Of a stretch of DNA of 64,000 nucleotides, positions 56,901-63,620 are shown piece after piece. The stretch comes from Lasioglossum baleicum (taxonomy: Eukaryota; Arthropoda; Insecta; Hymenoptera; Halictidae), in assembly GCF_051020765.1 (NCBI RefSeq), contig NC_134933.1:9521461-9585460 (forward strand), in the 5' to 3' direction. Under the pieces are notes generated by a model. It saw only the letters and a program-made list of their open reading frames with translations. It made no database searches and was not told the DNA's origin. Positions within the stretch are counted from its first letter, which is position 1, and the number at the start of each line of letters is the position of its first letter. A program made the translations under genes and the position numbers.

Positions 56901-59900
56901 TTCGTGCATGATTTGAAAATGAAATTCAATGGTTAAATTTTTGTCAAGTCACTATTTTTTTCTACAATTAGAATGATGATTGCAGAAGTTCGTGCCCGAT
57001 TTGAAAATGAAATTCAATGATTTTTTATCAATTATTTAGTCAGCAATCTTTTCTACAATTAGATTTGAAAGTGAAAACCAATGGTTAAATTTTATCAATT
57101 ATATAGTCGTCATTCTTTTTTACAATTAGAATGATTATTGCAGGAGTTCGTGCCCGATTTGAAAGTAAAATTCAATGGTTAAATTTGATCAATTATTTAG
57201 TCACCATTTTTTTCTACAATTAGAATGATGATTGCAGAAGTTCGTGCCCGATTTGAAAATGAAATTCAATGAAATACTAATAATTTATCAATTATTTAGT
57301 CACCATTCTTTCCTAGAATTAAAAATGACGATTGCAGGATTTCGAGTCCGATTTGAAAATAAAATTCAATGGTTAAATGTTAAAGAATACACCTTTATTA
57401 ATCAATTCTATAGTCATCATTCTTTTCTACAATTAAAAAAGAATGGTGACTATATAATTTCTTGAAAATCGGGCTCGAACTTATACGATCATCTAATATT
57501 TGTAAATATTTGTTGTAAGAAGTAGTCAATTTGAACATTATAGATGATCATCGATGCGAACCGGTTCGTTAAAAAAGTATCGTAAATTCGCTCGAATAGA
57601 CAAATCCTGTTTCGCAGTTGACCCACCTCCTCGTATTTTTTATCCGCCTCTTCAGCAATCAGTTTAGCCTGTGCTAGTTGCTGCTCCAGCAAGGATACCC
57701 GGTCGTCTTCCATATTGGTACGGTTTTCGAGTGCCTTGCGTATCCTAGCGATCGATTATCATTCGAGATTTAGCGTCTACTTAGTCGTCGTTGAAAGAAA
57801 TACGATTAAAGGACTCGTCGATCCTCTTACTTTAACCCTTTGCACCCGAGTGGCGACTTCAGAGCGCCATTAAAAATTGTTGTACCATTATTCAAACTAT
57901 TTTGTACAGTACTTAATAAGTTGCTAAACATTTCAAGTATTGTACGTGTAAAGTAAATCAGTTTAATAAGAAATATTCTAGGTCAGAAGAGAAACTTGCT
58001 TCCAGAATGAAAATAACTCTGAGTGCAAAGGGTTGAGCGATCTTGCGAAATTCTAAATCCGTTTCCAAAAAGATTCGTCACGAAAAGCTACTTTCTCGGT
58101 TCTCGTAGAATTTTATAGAAGAAATTTTTCTGTGTAAAAAGTCGACTACTTTGTGTACGTGAAATCACGATTGTAATGGATCCAACAGGACTTTAAACTC
58201 GCTTTGATAATCGACGATCCTTATCGAAACGGGCAACAATCGCAACGGAGAATTCCGGAACGGTAATCTCGAAGTTCTTTCAACGTCGAAAGGTTAGTCC
58301 CACCGATAAACAGCATTCTGATGTTCAAACGAAGTCGAGACAAAATTAAACCAACTAGCTCCACCATTTTCAATATCTTCGAAAAATAACAATCGAGTCG
58401 ATAAATGCTTAATGAGCTTTGAAACTAGACATCTGCATAAACATTGCCAGTCCATCGATCACGGATAGAAGGAAGAAAAATTGCAGCAATTTGTATAATG
58501 AATCGAACGATATTGAATCAAACGTCGAGGCAGTGTTTACATGATTTTCTAATTAAACGCCCACCTCGTGTGAAATCGGTAATTACCTGTATTGCCTGTG
58601 GCCTCGTGCCCTCTACCGAGAAGAATCACGCTTGTGCGTGCGTTCGATTTATTAGATAAGTGTAAGTGGTTTCAGAATGATTATAACGCGGCTCTGTATT
58701 GCGATTTATTAATAGATCTGATCGAGAACACTTCATTTCGAGGATAGCTGCCTTTGGACTCGACTTCTTTGAACAACCGACGCTGATTTCGATTCTGTGC
58801 CCGTTCACGCAAACCTTTAGAATCTCTGCTGAAGTTGTTGTAAAAGTAAGCATCATTTTCTGCAATGGGTAAAAAGTAACTCTGAGTATTTATTTCGTTT
58901 TTAAAGGAATCGTGATTAGAATATGATCTCTAAAAATTTTATAAACCCAATACAAAATCTTTCAGTTAATAAATTTAACATTAAATGCTTCTTCTTTATA
59001 AGGTAATACATTTTTTCGTCGTTAAGTGTAAAGTATTTTCAAGAAGTAAAAGTAGAAATATACTATTTTGAAGAATTCATAGAATTAATCTTCCTTACAA
59101 CAACTTCAGCGGAGCAACCTGAAAGCAATTCATTATTTACTCTTGCAGGGTAGATAATAGCAGGGGAACCATCCAGAGTAATTTCTCGTTCCAGCAAACG
59201 ATAAAAAGGACGTCATTAGTAGCCTTTCTAGTATGAATATTCAGTAGATTAAAATTGATACGAAACAGATTATGACTTTCTCTAAATAAAGTGCTACACA
59301 GCTTCTGTCCTAACTAGACAGCGGATCTTTAAGCCTGAATTGCAACCGCGAAATAGAAATTAATTTTCTTTCTTAATATATTTAATAGGACGAAAATAAT
59401 ATAACAGTGTTTTGAAATTCTCCTAATGTTTTCGCTGTGTCGAATAAGACCTACTCATTTTTCTCATAAATGTATAAAATCCGCTGCCTAGCTATAACAT
59501 AAATTATTGTCCTACTCCCAATTGTTCAATCTCAAAAAATAGGACAAAAATCAAAGTGAACAATTAACATTTCAAATGTTATCATCCCTCGGATCTTCTA
59601 ATGGGAACTGAGAATTTTTAAGGGTCTTTGGAGCTCTTTAGCATCCCCATCAGCAAATGAACACAAACGGAAGTTGAATGAAGGTGTATCTGCAATGCAG
59701 AGCACACTGCAACTTCACCCATTCAAGGCGCACCGTTTCCAATATAAAAAGAGCAGGACATCGACGGAGTAAAGTGCGCCGTGCTCTTCCTGAATCGATA
59801 AGTCCCACGGTTGCTATTATCTGCCCATTCAGAGAACCAGAGGGCGGCCACACGTCTCCGACGCAAGTTAGCTTCTTTATAAATACCCATTGAGAGAAGT

Positions 59901-60165
59901 TGCTCATTAAGGGGCACAGCACAGAGAGCTCGGCCCCGTTCGTTAGACGGGTATTTATAAAAATTACGTCGGACGCGCTCGGTCGCCTCGTCATCGAGGA
60001 GAAATGAAGACGATAATGCGGCGTCGTTTACCGTTCGCTCTCATCGGCGGCCTGAGACGCCTCTGCCAATTTAGCAGTGGCGGTCGCGAGGCGTTCCTCG
60101 GATCTCTCAAGGTCCTCCTCCAACAGTTGGATGCGACGGTTCAGGGCGGCCACTTCGGATTCAGC
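35300..60165 (-). CDS. Tm1: Tropomyosin 1 (Tm1), 5'-partial, with alternative exons 4, 5, 7 and 9
   Basis: Coiled-coil dimer that lies along F-actin and, with troponin, gates myosin access in muscle; other isoforms stabilise cytoplasmic actin. Transcription order: exon 3 (60165-60032), 4 cytoplasmic-like (57744-57627), 4 muscle-like (56574-56457), 5 muscle-like (51328-51258), 5 cytoplasmic-like (50269-50199), 6 (49691-49616), 7 muscle-like (47971-47909), 7 cytoplasmic-like (47675-47613), 8 (46882-46813), then four last exons at 45141, 38679, 37326 and 35382. One copy of each gives 204 residues plus stop, residues 81-284. The muscle-like set is almost identical to the Drosophila Tm1 muscle isoform as I recall it, and the other set to the cytoplasmic isoform ending HDIQNM. 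It is Tm1 rather than Tm2 because it has NNLKSLEVSEEK and EARFLAEEADKKYDEV. Exons 1-2 and the promoters lie beyond 64000. Any single mRNA uses only part of this span. Confidence 0.97.
35960..36300 (+). mobile_element. MITE family E copy, interrupted
   Basis: GAGCAGGGATAGAGATCGTG and the right end AAATCGCGACTTTACTGTA match the element at 16522. The left terminus is degraded. The hAT-like element at 36046 sits inside it. Confidence 0.65.
36046..36238 (+). mobile_element. hAT-like MITE nested in family E
   Basis: Termini CAGGGCTTCCCAAACTTTTT and CGGTTTGGGAAACACTG, with internal GCGTCGCAC / GCGGCGCAC. This is the CAGNG-TTCCCAAAC hAT pattern. Flanks CTGTACGA (36038-36045) and CTGTAGGC (36239-36246) agree at 6 of 8 positions, a worn 8-bp duplication. 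193 bp. Confidence 0.85.
36312..36524 (+). mobile_element. Mariner-type foldback MITE, family G
   Basis: Left GATGATCGCATAAGTTCGTG then CCCGATTTGAAAATAAAA; right, inverted, AAATGATTGCATAAGTTCGT. Arms of about 60 bp also share CAATGGTTAAATTTTAAAG. 213 bp. A rearranged relative is at 56885-57496. Confidence 0.8.
37241..37326 (-). CDS. Tm1: Tm1 last exon 9-3 (ends FTELIEKN)
   Basis: 86 bp with TAA at 37243-37241, one codon longer than the other last exons, so this isoform would be 285 residues. It reads ELVHEKEKYKYICDDLDLTF then TELIEKN. The acceptor is CTTGCAG. Minus-strand AATAAA motifs occur at 36748-36743 and 36186-36181 as possible poly(A) signals. Confidence 0.94.
37570..38191 (+). mobile_element. 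Foldback element between Tm1 last exons 9-3 and 9-2
   Basis: Ends CAGTGGGTGTGGGAAGTGTT and, inverted, TTGTGGGTGTACAAGGTATT; both lead into ACACATTTTAAAA-CGAATAA. Preceded by TA. About 620 bp, no transposase frame. A related right end is near 34245-34300 and a fragment at 50680-50870. Confidence 0.72.
38260..38409 (+). mobile_element. MITE family A, subtype with GACAGCGG ends
   Basis: TA then GACAGCGGATTTTATGCAT at the left, GCATAAAGATCCGCTGTTTG at the right. The internal AATTAGTAGGTGCAATTTA recurs at 31820 and 59455 in inverse. 150 bp. Confidence 0.8.
38597..38679 (-). CDS. Tm1: Tm1 last exon 9-2 (ends FQELYGV)
   Basis: 83 bp with TAA at 38599-38597. It reads EMVAEKEKFKEIGDGLDQAF then QELYGV. 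The acceptor is CTTGCAG. It has the muscle-type exon 9 pattern (EKEKFK, LDQAF) that contacts troponin T and the head of the next tropomyosin. The exact tissue cannot be read from sequence. Confidence 0.93.
39148..39555 (+). repeat. Family F tandem array, three about 130-bp units
   Basis: Each unit has TGACCCTTTTGCAAATCAAT, TTCACTCTCTC, GCAAAACCTGTAATAAATGG and GATTGGTTTAACAAAA. The last unit has extra copies of AATCAATTTCAC. Open frames on both strands here are repeat artefacts. Confidence 0.82.
40117..40384 (+). mobile_element. TTAA MITE family B, intact copy
   Basis: TTAA + CCCTTTGCACTCGGAG at the left and CTCGAGTGCTAAGGG + TTAA at the right, 268 bp with both TTAAs. CCC starts and TTAA duplication are the piggyBac signature. 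Other copies at 33684, 43052 and 57832. Confidence 0.88.
41762..41945 (-). mobile_element. MITE family A, degraded copy
   Basis: On the minus strand it reads GCAATTTTTGTAAGCG, ATTTTAAGAAAGTAGAGT, GGTAGTAGCCTTTGCAGATC, ending CTTTATGCGG. This matches the body of the 4259 and 18786 copies. Confidence 0.65.
42104..42475 (+). repeat. Direct repeat of about 175 bp, two copies
   Basis: ACTTTCGTTGTAGTAATTAG, AATCAGATTGTTCAATCA, ACACGTTAGAAACAG and GTTAGCA-CGTG occur in order near 42107-42255 and 42272-42440. Confidence 0.75.
43052..43498 (+). mobile_element. MITE family B interrupted by MITE A
   Basis: Outer ends CAACCCTTTGCACTCGGAG and GGAGTGCTGAGGGTTGA. The body follows the 40117 copy until GTAATTGATTAG, is broken by MITE A (about 43213-43404: AGACTGCGGATGTTTATGCG, GATCTGCAAGTGCTGTTACC), then resumes at ATTAGATACTGACATA. 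Confidence 0.82.
44000..44217 (+). mobile_element. Mariner-derived MITE retaining a transposase-like C-terminus
   Basis: Ends TTAGGTTGGAACGGAAGTTC and, inverted, TCGGGTTGGAACGAAAGTTC, continuing into GTAGCGTTT on both sides. The interior frame reads IKKWQKVREENGKYVI, resembling the C-terminal WQK-x-GKYF block of mariner transposases. About 218 bp, so most of the transposase is deleted. Not functional. Confidence 0.72.
44882..44993 (+). repeat. CT microsatellite (GA on the Tm1 strand)
   Basis: Interrupted TCTCTC runs, including an uninterrupted stretch of about 15 CT units at 44958-44986. On the Tm1 sense strand it is a purine tract starting about 65 bp beyond the stop of last exon 9-1. Smaller CT runs lie at 44550-44578 and 41220-41330. 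Confidence 0.9.
45059..45141 (-). CDS. Tm1: Tm1 last exon 9-1 (cytoplasmic type, ends DIQNM)
   Basis: 83 bp with TAG at 45061-45059. It reads DLGVEREKNKLLQEEMEATL then HDIQNM. This is the non-muscle C-terminus of insect Tm1. The acceptor is TTTCCAG. A minus-strand AATAAA sits at 45023-45018, only about 40 bp past the stop, followed by a long purine (GA) repeat. It is the first last exon met in transcription, 1.67 kb after exon 8. Confidence 0.95.
45142..46812 (-). other. Tm1: Tm1 intron between exon 8 and last exon 9-1
   Basis: Contains a family E MITE (45647-46208) and a short 83-bp hairpin at 46398-46480 with 11-bp arms AGACGACAGAG / CTCTGTCGTCT. 45190-45640 shows nothing recognisable. Confidence 0.75.
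45647..46208 (+). mobile_element. MITE family E, longer copy with internal inversion
   Basis: Ends TACAGTAAATCCTCATTTAC and AATAATAATTTACTGTA. Inside, AACACGATATAATTTCAA near 45810 and TTGAAATTATATCGTGTTTG near 46005 are inverted copies, so the element is a partial head-to-head dimer. 562 bp. Confidence 0.68.
46813..46882 (-). CDS. Tm1: Tm1 exon 8 (constitutive)
   Basis: 70 bp. It reads [20 protein letters not shown] then RLE and one base of an Asp codon, residues 235-258. The acceptor is GTGCAG and the donor GAAG|GTGCGT. Each of the four last exons begins AC or AT, so all complete an Asp codon and stay in frame. Confidence 0.97.
46883..47612 (-). other. Tm1: Tm1 intron between exon 7 copies and exon 8
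   Basis: 730 bp of AT-rich unique sequence. No repeat, hairpin or gene recognised. Confidence 0.7.
47613..47675 (-). CDS. Tm1: Tm1 exon 7, cytoplasmic-like copy
   Basis: 63 bp. It reads ATQREETFVGQVKILDSQLK then E; the ATQREETF start is typical of the insect non-muscle exon 7. The donor GAG|GTAAGT is strong. The acceptor ends CTAAAAATAG, with its poly-T tract set about 20 bases further upstream, an unusual arrangement for the 3' splice site. Confidence 0.95.
47909..47971 (-). CDS. Tm1: Tm1 exon 7, muscle-like copy
   Basis: 63 bp, phase 0 on both sides. It reads ANQREEEYKNQIKTLTTRLK then E. The acceptor is ACATAG and the donor GAG|GTACAG. It is the first of two exon 7 copies; the second starts only 233 bp further on, a short spacing that may hinder joining the two. 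Confidence 0.96.
48040..49110 (+). repeat. 1-kb minisatellite in the Tm1 intron between exons 6 and 7
   Basis: Units of roughly 55-60 bp: GAAGAACCAGACTCTACTTG, TCTGCTATCGAATTATTTTT, ATATTTCATATTTATT, interspersed with GAATCAGATGATAACTAATA. About 18 units in two main types, and longer blocks repeat (48180-48300 is nearly repeated at 48590-48710), so there is higher-order organisation. It starts about 70 bp upstream (in transcription) of the muscle-like exon 7. Confidence 0.9.
49292..49425 (+). mobile_element. MITE family A copy
   Basis: TAGACACCGGATCTTCATGC at the left and GCATGAAATCCGCTGTGTA at the right; 134 bp, in the Tm1 intron after exon 6. Confidence 0.75.
49616..49691 (-). CDS. Tm1: Tm1 exon 6 (single copy, constitutive)
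   Basis: 76 bp. It reads [20 protein letters not shown] then VSEEK, residues 189-213, completing the split codon from either exon 5. The acceptor is TTTTACAG and the donor AAG|GTAAGC. No second exon 6 was seen, unlike vertebrate TPM genes, which have 6a/6b. A large minisatellite fills the following intron. Confidence 0.97.
50199..50269 (-). CDS. Tm1: Tm1 exon 5, cytoplasmic-like copy
   Basis: 71 bp. It reads VARKLVMMEQDLERAEEKAE then LSEG. The VMMEQDLER and AELSE blocks match the insect cytoplasmic exon 5 as I recall it. The acceptor is TGATCACAG and the donor GG|GTAGGT. It lies 988 bp after the muscle-like copy, the reverse of the order seen for exon 4. Confidence 0.95.
50270..51257 (-). 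other. Tm1: Tm1 intron between the two exon 5 copies
   Basis: 988 bp. It holds a fragment of the 37570-type foldback (about 50680-50870: ACACGAATAACTTTTACAAA, GACGTTAGGATTAGTTTAC, CGCAATTGC). Otherwise nothing recognisable. Confidence 0.7.
51258..51328 (-). CDS. Tm1: Tm1 exon 5, muscle-like copy
   Basis: 71 bp. It reads [20 protein letters not shown] then AGES with two bases of a split codon. The acceptor is TTACACAG and the donor GTAAGC. Residues about 165-188. It is the muscle partner of the ANQREEEY exon 7. The copy at 50199 replaces it in the other isoform class. Confidence 0.96.
53640..53945 (+). repeat. Direct repeat, about 185-bp period
   Basis: AAAATTGTGGA-GCAA, TTAGTGACCAATTTCGGCAA, TGTTTCA-GTT and CCCAATCGG occur in order near 53703-53790 and 53855-53947. 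Confidence 0.8.
54835..55190 (+). repeat. Tandem repeat, about 148-bp unit, 2.4 copies
   Basis: GTGAACGGATCCTTTAAA, TGTCCGAATAAAA, AATGCAAGCTACCATTTTCT, TTAGCGAAGGT and AAAATAAT recur near 54845, 54995 and 55138. Confidence 0.88.
55297..55406 (+). mobile_element. MITE family A, short copy
   Basis: AGACTGCAGATTTAACGCAT at the left, TGCATAAAGATCGGCAGTC at the right; 110 bp, the shortest copy seen. Internal GGTGAAATTTAGAACAGT links it to the 38260 subtype. Confidence 0.75.
56457..56574 (-). CDS. Tm1: Tm1 exon 4, muscle-like copy
   Basis: 118 bp. It reads ARKILENRSLADEERMDALE then NQLKEARFLAEEADKKYDE. This is the muscle exon 4 type. Its splice sites look weak: the acceptor region ATTATTAAAG has little pyrimidine and the donor is GAG|GTTCGC, matching consensus only at GT plus the exon bases. 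Length, phase and protein conservation still make the exon secure. Confidence 0.95.
56885..57496 (+). mobile_element. Family G composite: mariner-type ends around a tandemly repeated arm
   Basis: Outer ends AGATGATTGCATAAGTTCGT and, inverted, AGATGATCGTATAAGTTCGA. Between them the arm sequence (AGAAGTTCGTGCCCGATTTG, AATTCAATGGTTAAATTTT, TATTTAGTCACCATT, CTACAATTAGAATGATGATT) is repeated about five to six times with a period near 110 bp. Confidence 0.78.
57627..57744 (-). CDS. Tm1: Tm1 exon 4, cytoplasmic-like copy
   Basis: 118 bp. It reads IRKALENRTNMEDDRVSLLE then QQLAQAKLIAEEADKKYEE. The block ENRTNMEDD and QAKLIAEEADKKYEE is the non-muscle exon 4 type of insect Tm1. The acceptor is CGCTAG and the donor GAG|GTGGGT. 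It lies 882 bp upstream (in transcription) of the muscle-like exon 4. Equal length and phase make the two mutually exclusive replacements. Confidence 0.95.
57832..58036 (+). mobile_element. TTAA MITE family B copy
   Basis: TTAACCCTTTGCACCCGAGT at the left and CTCTGAGTGCAAAGGGTTGA at the right (TTAA decayed to TTGA). 205 bp, in inverse orientation relative to the 40117 copy. Confidence 0.85.
59315..59490 (+). mobile_element. MITE family A, TA-flanked copy
   Basis: TA + GACAGCGGATCTTTAAGCC at the left and ATAAAATCCGCTGCC + TA at the right; 176 bp. It shows the probable TA target duplication of the family clearly. Confidence 0.8.
60032..60165 (-). CDS. Tm1: Tm1 exon 3 (constitutive)
   Basis: 134 bp, the standard tropomyosin exon 3 length. 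It reads AESEVAALNRRIQLLEEDLE and continues through SEERLATATAKLAEAS to AADESER, residues 81-125. Heptad hydrophobics are intact. The acceptor is ATTACAG and the donor CG|GTAAAC. It ends two bases into an Arg codon that either exon 4 copy completes. It is the most 5' Tm1 exon in the window. Confidence 0.97.
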
Positions 60166-61889
60166 CTGTAATCAAACAAGAAAGCGAATTAATTCGGACG
60201 CCTTTTTTCATCTCGATCAGGAAAATATCATTAAACTAGCAGTTCGAATCGGGACCTGCGTTTATCAACTCGTCGTTCTAACGATTTCCGGAAGAGTAAT
60301 TCTGTGGACGTGATCAGTTATGCACCTTTGTTATTAAAGTAGACATTTTTCTCTCGTCTCCGAGGAAAATTGTTAACCATTAACCAACCTCGTTATTAGA
60401 ATTGTAACCTGTGTTCATGGTTAAAATACATGGTTGCATCGCCTACTCCGATTGATATTTGGTATTGGTACCAAGTTTAGGTAAATACTGACTCATTGTT
60501 TAATAGTGATATGCTATCAGTACTGTATTAAGCACTCGACGGACATTAGAAAAGAACGCAAGAACTACTTACAATGGTGATATGATAATGACGCGATTAC
60601 GAAAGTGTTTCGCAATACAAAGTCTGGAACATTGCTAAGCGAAGTGTCCGGGTTAGGTCAACACTCACAATTTAATAACTAGTAGTGAAATTGAATTAGA
60701 ATAATTACGAAAAAATCTGATAGAAACATTTTCAAAGATGACGACGGCGAATGACAGAAGAAAATCATTCTGCTCGTCATTATACTTCGCAAAGAGGCTG
60801 CACAAAGGTGTGTTCACACAAATCGAAGCCAGACAAATTGCGAGAGAAGTGTACACAGTCCTATCGACTGGATTTGTGCAATGTCGTCGAGTTAGTACAA
60901 GATAACTAAATCAGCTCGTTCTTCCTGAAAAAAATGGTACATATGTTCCGGGAATATCGGGACACATACGGTTCCAGTTATCGTTCAAGAATTCCTCAGC
61001 TGGCAAACTGCAAGCTAGTATTTCTCAGCGCGTAAATGAACTGACAGAGTTAAGATAAAGAGAAAGATACGGTATCTACGTTGATACAGAGTGGTTGCTT
61101 GTTTATTAAGTGATTCAGCCTCGGATGTGACCGTCTCGTTGTTCTACACTAAACAAAGCCATTAAACGTCCACAGATCCTTCCTGACCCTGCGGGCTTCC
61201 TCGTCTTTTCAATCTTACAATGTTCTCCAATTAATTCGAGCTGTCTTCTGACACGAGTCTGCGGTTTTCACGGTTTGATAGCGTGTTGGAAATTTAAAAT
61301 TAAAGGAATGTTGCGTTCGAAGTTATACTAACTAAGTAACGGATCACAGACGGAGCGTTAACATCCCAACAAGGATTTAATGAATTCCTATTAAATAGCT
61401 TTTCTACAACGACAACATGATATTTGTTGTTCGAACTGGTTTATTACTTCGCACTTGAAATTAGCCGCAGCGGAGAAAAATTGACCAACAGGTTCTCGGC
61501 TGTAAATCCTCGTGTGTAAGAAGCTTATTAACTACCTTCCGGTAATGTGTTTCACTAACTCCAGGAGTGCCGCGCAGCTAAACCGACTGGTCTTTAATTA
61601 CCCGTCGAAATCGCCGGGGCACATTACTCGAGATATGATGCGACACCTACGTGTAACTGTGCTGCGATTTCGTGTTCAACTACGGGCGATTCAATTTTCT
61701 ACATAGTAATGAGAAACCATGTTTCCATAAAATCAGTCTGCAAATAGTTTAAATCAATCGCGAGAAAACGCGAGAAAATTTCTATGAAGAAGAAGTTAAA
61801 ATGAACATTTACAAACGTATGCAATCATGTTCTAAAGTGGATCATGGTTCCCATTCTGGTAGATCTAGTGGCAAAGAATTAATTAGAAT

Positions 61890-62170
61890 GTGCATTTGCA
61901 GAGATGAACAAATTCATTTAGCAATTTCGCAGAAGAAGAAGCCTAGGGTGCCAACTATTCTAATTCCAGCATGAACAAATTAAAGAAAATTAACATTTCC
62001 AGAGACGGACAAATTCGTTCAGCAATTTCGCGGAAGAGGAGGTCCAGAAATGGTTCGGTCCGAGCATTTTGGCAGTCGTACCGCGAACGAATGAATAAAA
62101 ATGAACGTTTCCAGACACGGACAAATTGATGAAATAATTTCGCAGAAGAAGCGGCGTAAATATGGGTCAG
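61890..62170 (+). repeat. Degenerate tandem repeat, about 3 copies
   Basis: CATTTCCAGAGACGGACAAA, TTCAGCAATTTCGC and GAAGA-GAGG-C recur near 61895, 62000 and 62108. They create a 171-codon minus-strand frame (61955-62470) that is not a recognised protein. Confidence 0.75.
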
Positions 62171-62634
62171 ACCGTCTCGCGTTAAGGATTCGCCGCGGAT
62201 TCCTCTGGATCGCAGAAAACCAAGAGAACCCGGCATGCAAACGTGCGACACGTGATTGCGATTCGTCAGAACGGAACAGCCGTGACGAGATCGCCAAGGT
62301 CTTCGCTCCGTTCGCATATCAATGACCCACGGCTTCCTTGAGAGCTCGTGTTCAACCGATTTAATTGAACGGGTCAGCGAGCGCGTCACTAATTCTCCCA
62401 GCATCCGCGCCATTTTCCTTCGCGGAAAACGCATCGAAAAATTCGCACTTATCAAATGTTGAACGGTCAATGGTGTGGAATAGGAGTCAAGATGCCTCTA
62501 ATGTCTTTTATGAAAGTCGATTACGAATAATCGCGGTTAATTAAATTCAGACGTGTTTCTATTCTGTCTCGTGACGCGATCGCGATTCTAAGCTGCTTGG
62601 AATTGGAACGAGTGCGCTTTCGTGTCGCTTCCAG

Positions 62635-63620
62635 TTTGCTGGGAATTTTGCGACTAACGTGTGAGCGACAGACATTTATTTCTTCAATGTTTATGTTCAC
62701 CAGTATTAGCGAGAAACATTTTTAAAGCGACAGAATAGGGTTTCTCTTGCTTCCCCTGGTTCCCACAACAAAATGGCAATTTGCTGGAAATTTTGCGAAT
62801 AACGCGTGAGCAATAGACATTTATTTCTTCAATGTTTATGTTCACCAGTATTAGTGAGAAATATTTTTAAAGCGAGAGATAGGGTTTCTTCTTGCTTCCT
62901 CTGGTGCTCACAACAAAATGGCAATTTGCTGGAAATTTTGCGAATAACGTGTGAGCAATAGACATTTATTTCTTCAATGTTTATGTTCACCAGTATTAGT
63001 GAGAAATATATTTAAAGCGAGAGATAGGGTTTCTCTTGCATCCTCTGGTTCCCACAACAAAATGGCAATTTGCTGGAAATTTTGCGAATAACGTGTGAGC
63101 GAGACATTTAATTCTGGCCGTAGTTTGGAAGATTTTAGAATAGCGCAGCAGTATTGCCGAATTCCTTCTACACCAGTATTAGTGAGGGCTTGCTCTTTAC
63201 TTTACCGGACTCAAAGTTTGTGCCTTTCTACTACGAATTGTGATGTATTTGGTATGTAATCCAGTAGATTTGTACCCGGCGCGGATGCAGATCGAAGTTT
63301 CAAACCTCTAGGATCAATAGTTGAGGAGCTATGGTCGCTTGAAGTTGAGCATTTTTGACAGTTTTTTGTCAAAAACACTGCAGATTGCTCAACTTTAAGC
63401 GACCATAGCTCCTCAACTATTGATCCTAGAGGGCGGAAACTTCGATCTGCATCCGCGCCGGGTACAAATCTACTGGATTACATACCAAATACAACATGTA
63501 ATTCGTAGGAGGAAGTTACTAATTCTGAGTCCGGTAAAGTAAAGTTTACCCTTAGTGAGAAATATTTTTAAAACGATAGAATAGGGTTTATCTTGGTTCC
63601 CACAACGAAATGGCAATTTT
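62635..63620 (+). repeat. Tandem repeat, 145-bp unit, 4 copies, last one split by an insertion
   Basis: Starts at 62635, 62780, 62925 and 63069 (period 145, 145, 144). Unit: TTTGCTGGAAATTTTGCGAA, AACGTGTGAGC, CTTCAATGTTTATGTTCACC, AGTATTAGTGAGAAATATTT, ATAGGGTTTCTCTTGCTTCC. The fourth copy is interrupted at TTAGTGAG by the hAT-like element and resumes at 63552. Confidence 0.9.
63187..63551 (+). mobile_element. hAT-like foldback MITE with exact 8-bp target duplication
   Basis: TTAGTGAG at 63179-63186 is repeated exactly at 63552-63559, and removing the 365-bp insert rebuilds the satellite unit CAGTATTAGTGAGAAATATT. Arms: left CTTTACTTTACCGGACTCA and, inverted at the right, the same. The central arms (63249-63350 against 63376-63488) pair over more than 100 bp with about four mismatches around a short loop. 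No transposase frame. Confidence 0.92.

Larger units (their letters stand above)
57745..60031 (-). other. Tm1: Tm1 intron between exon 3 and exon 4 copies
   Basis: Holds family B (57832-58036) and A (59315-59490) elements. 58040-59310 shows nothing recognised. At 59865-59965 two inverted copies of TTTATAAATACCC (59874-59886 on +, 59949-59961 inverted) flank GC-richer sequence and could pair. Confidence 0.7.

Noticed and set aside
61955..62470. 171-codon - strand open frame
   Set aside because: Built from a degenerate tandem repeat; no known family resemblance.
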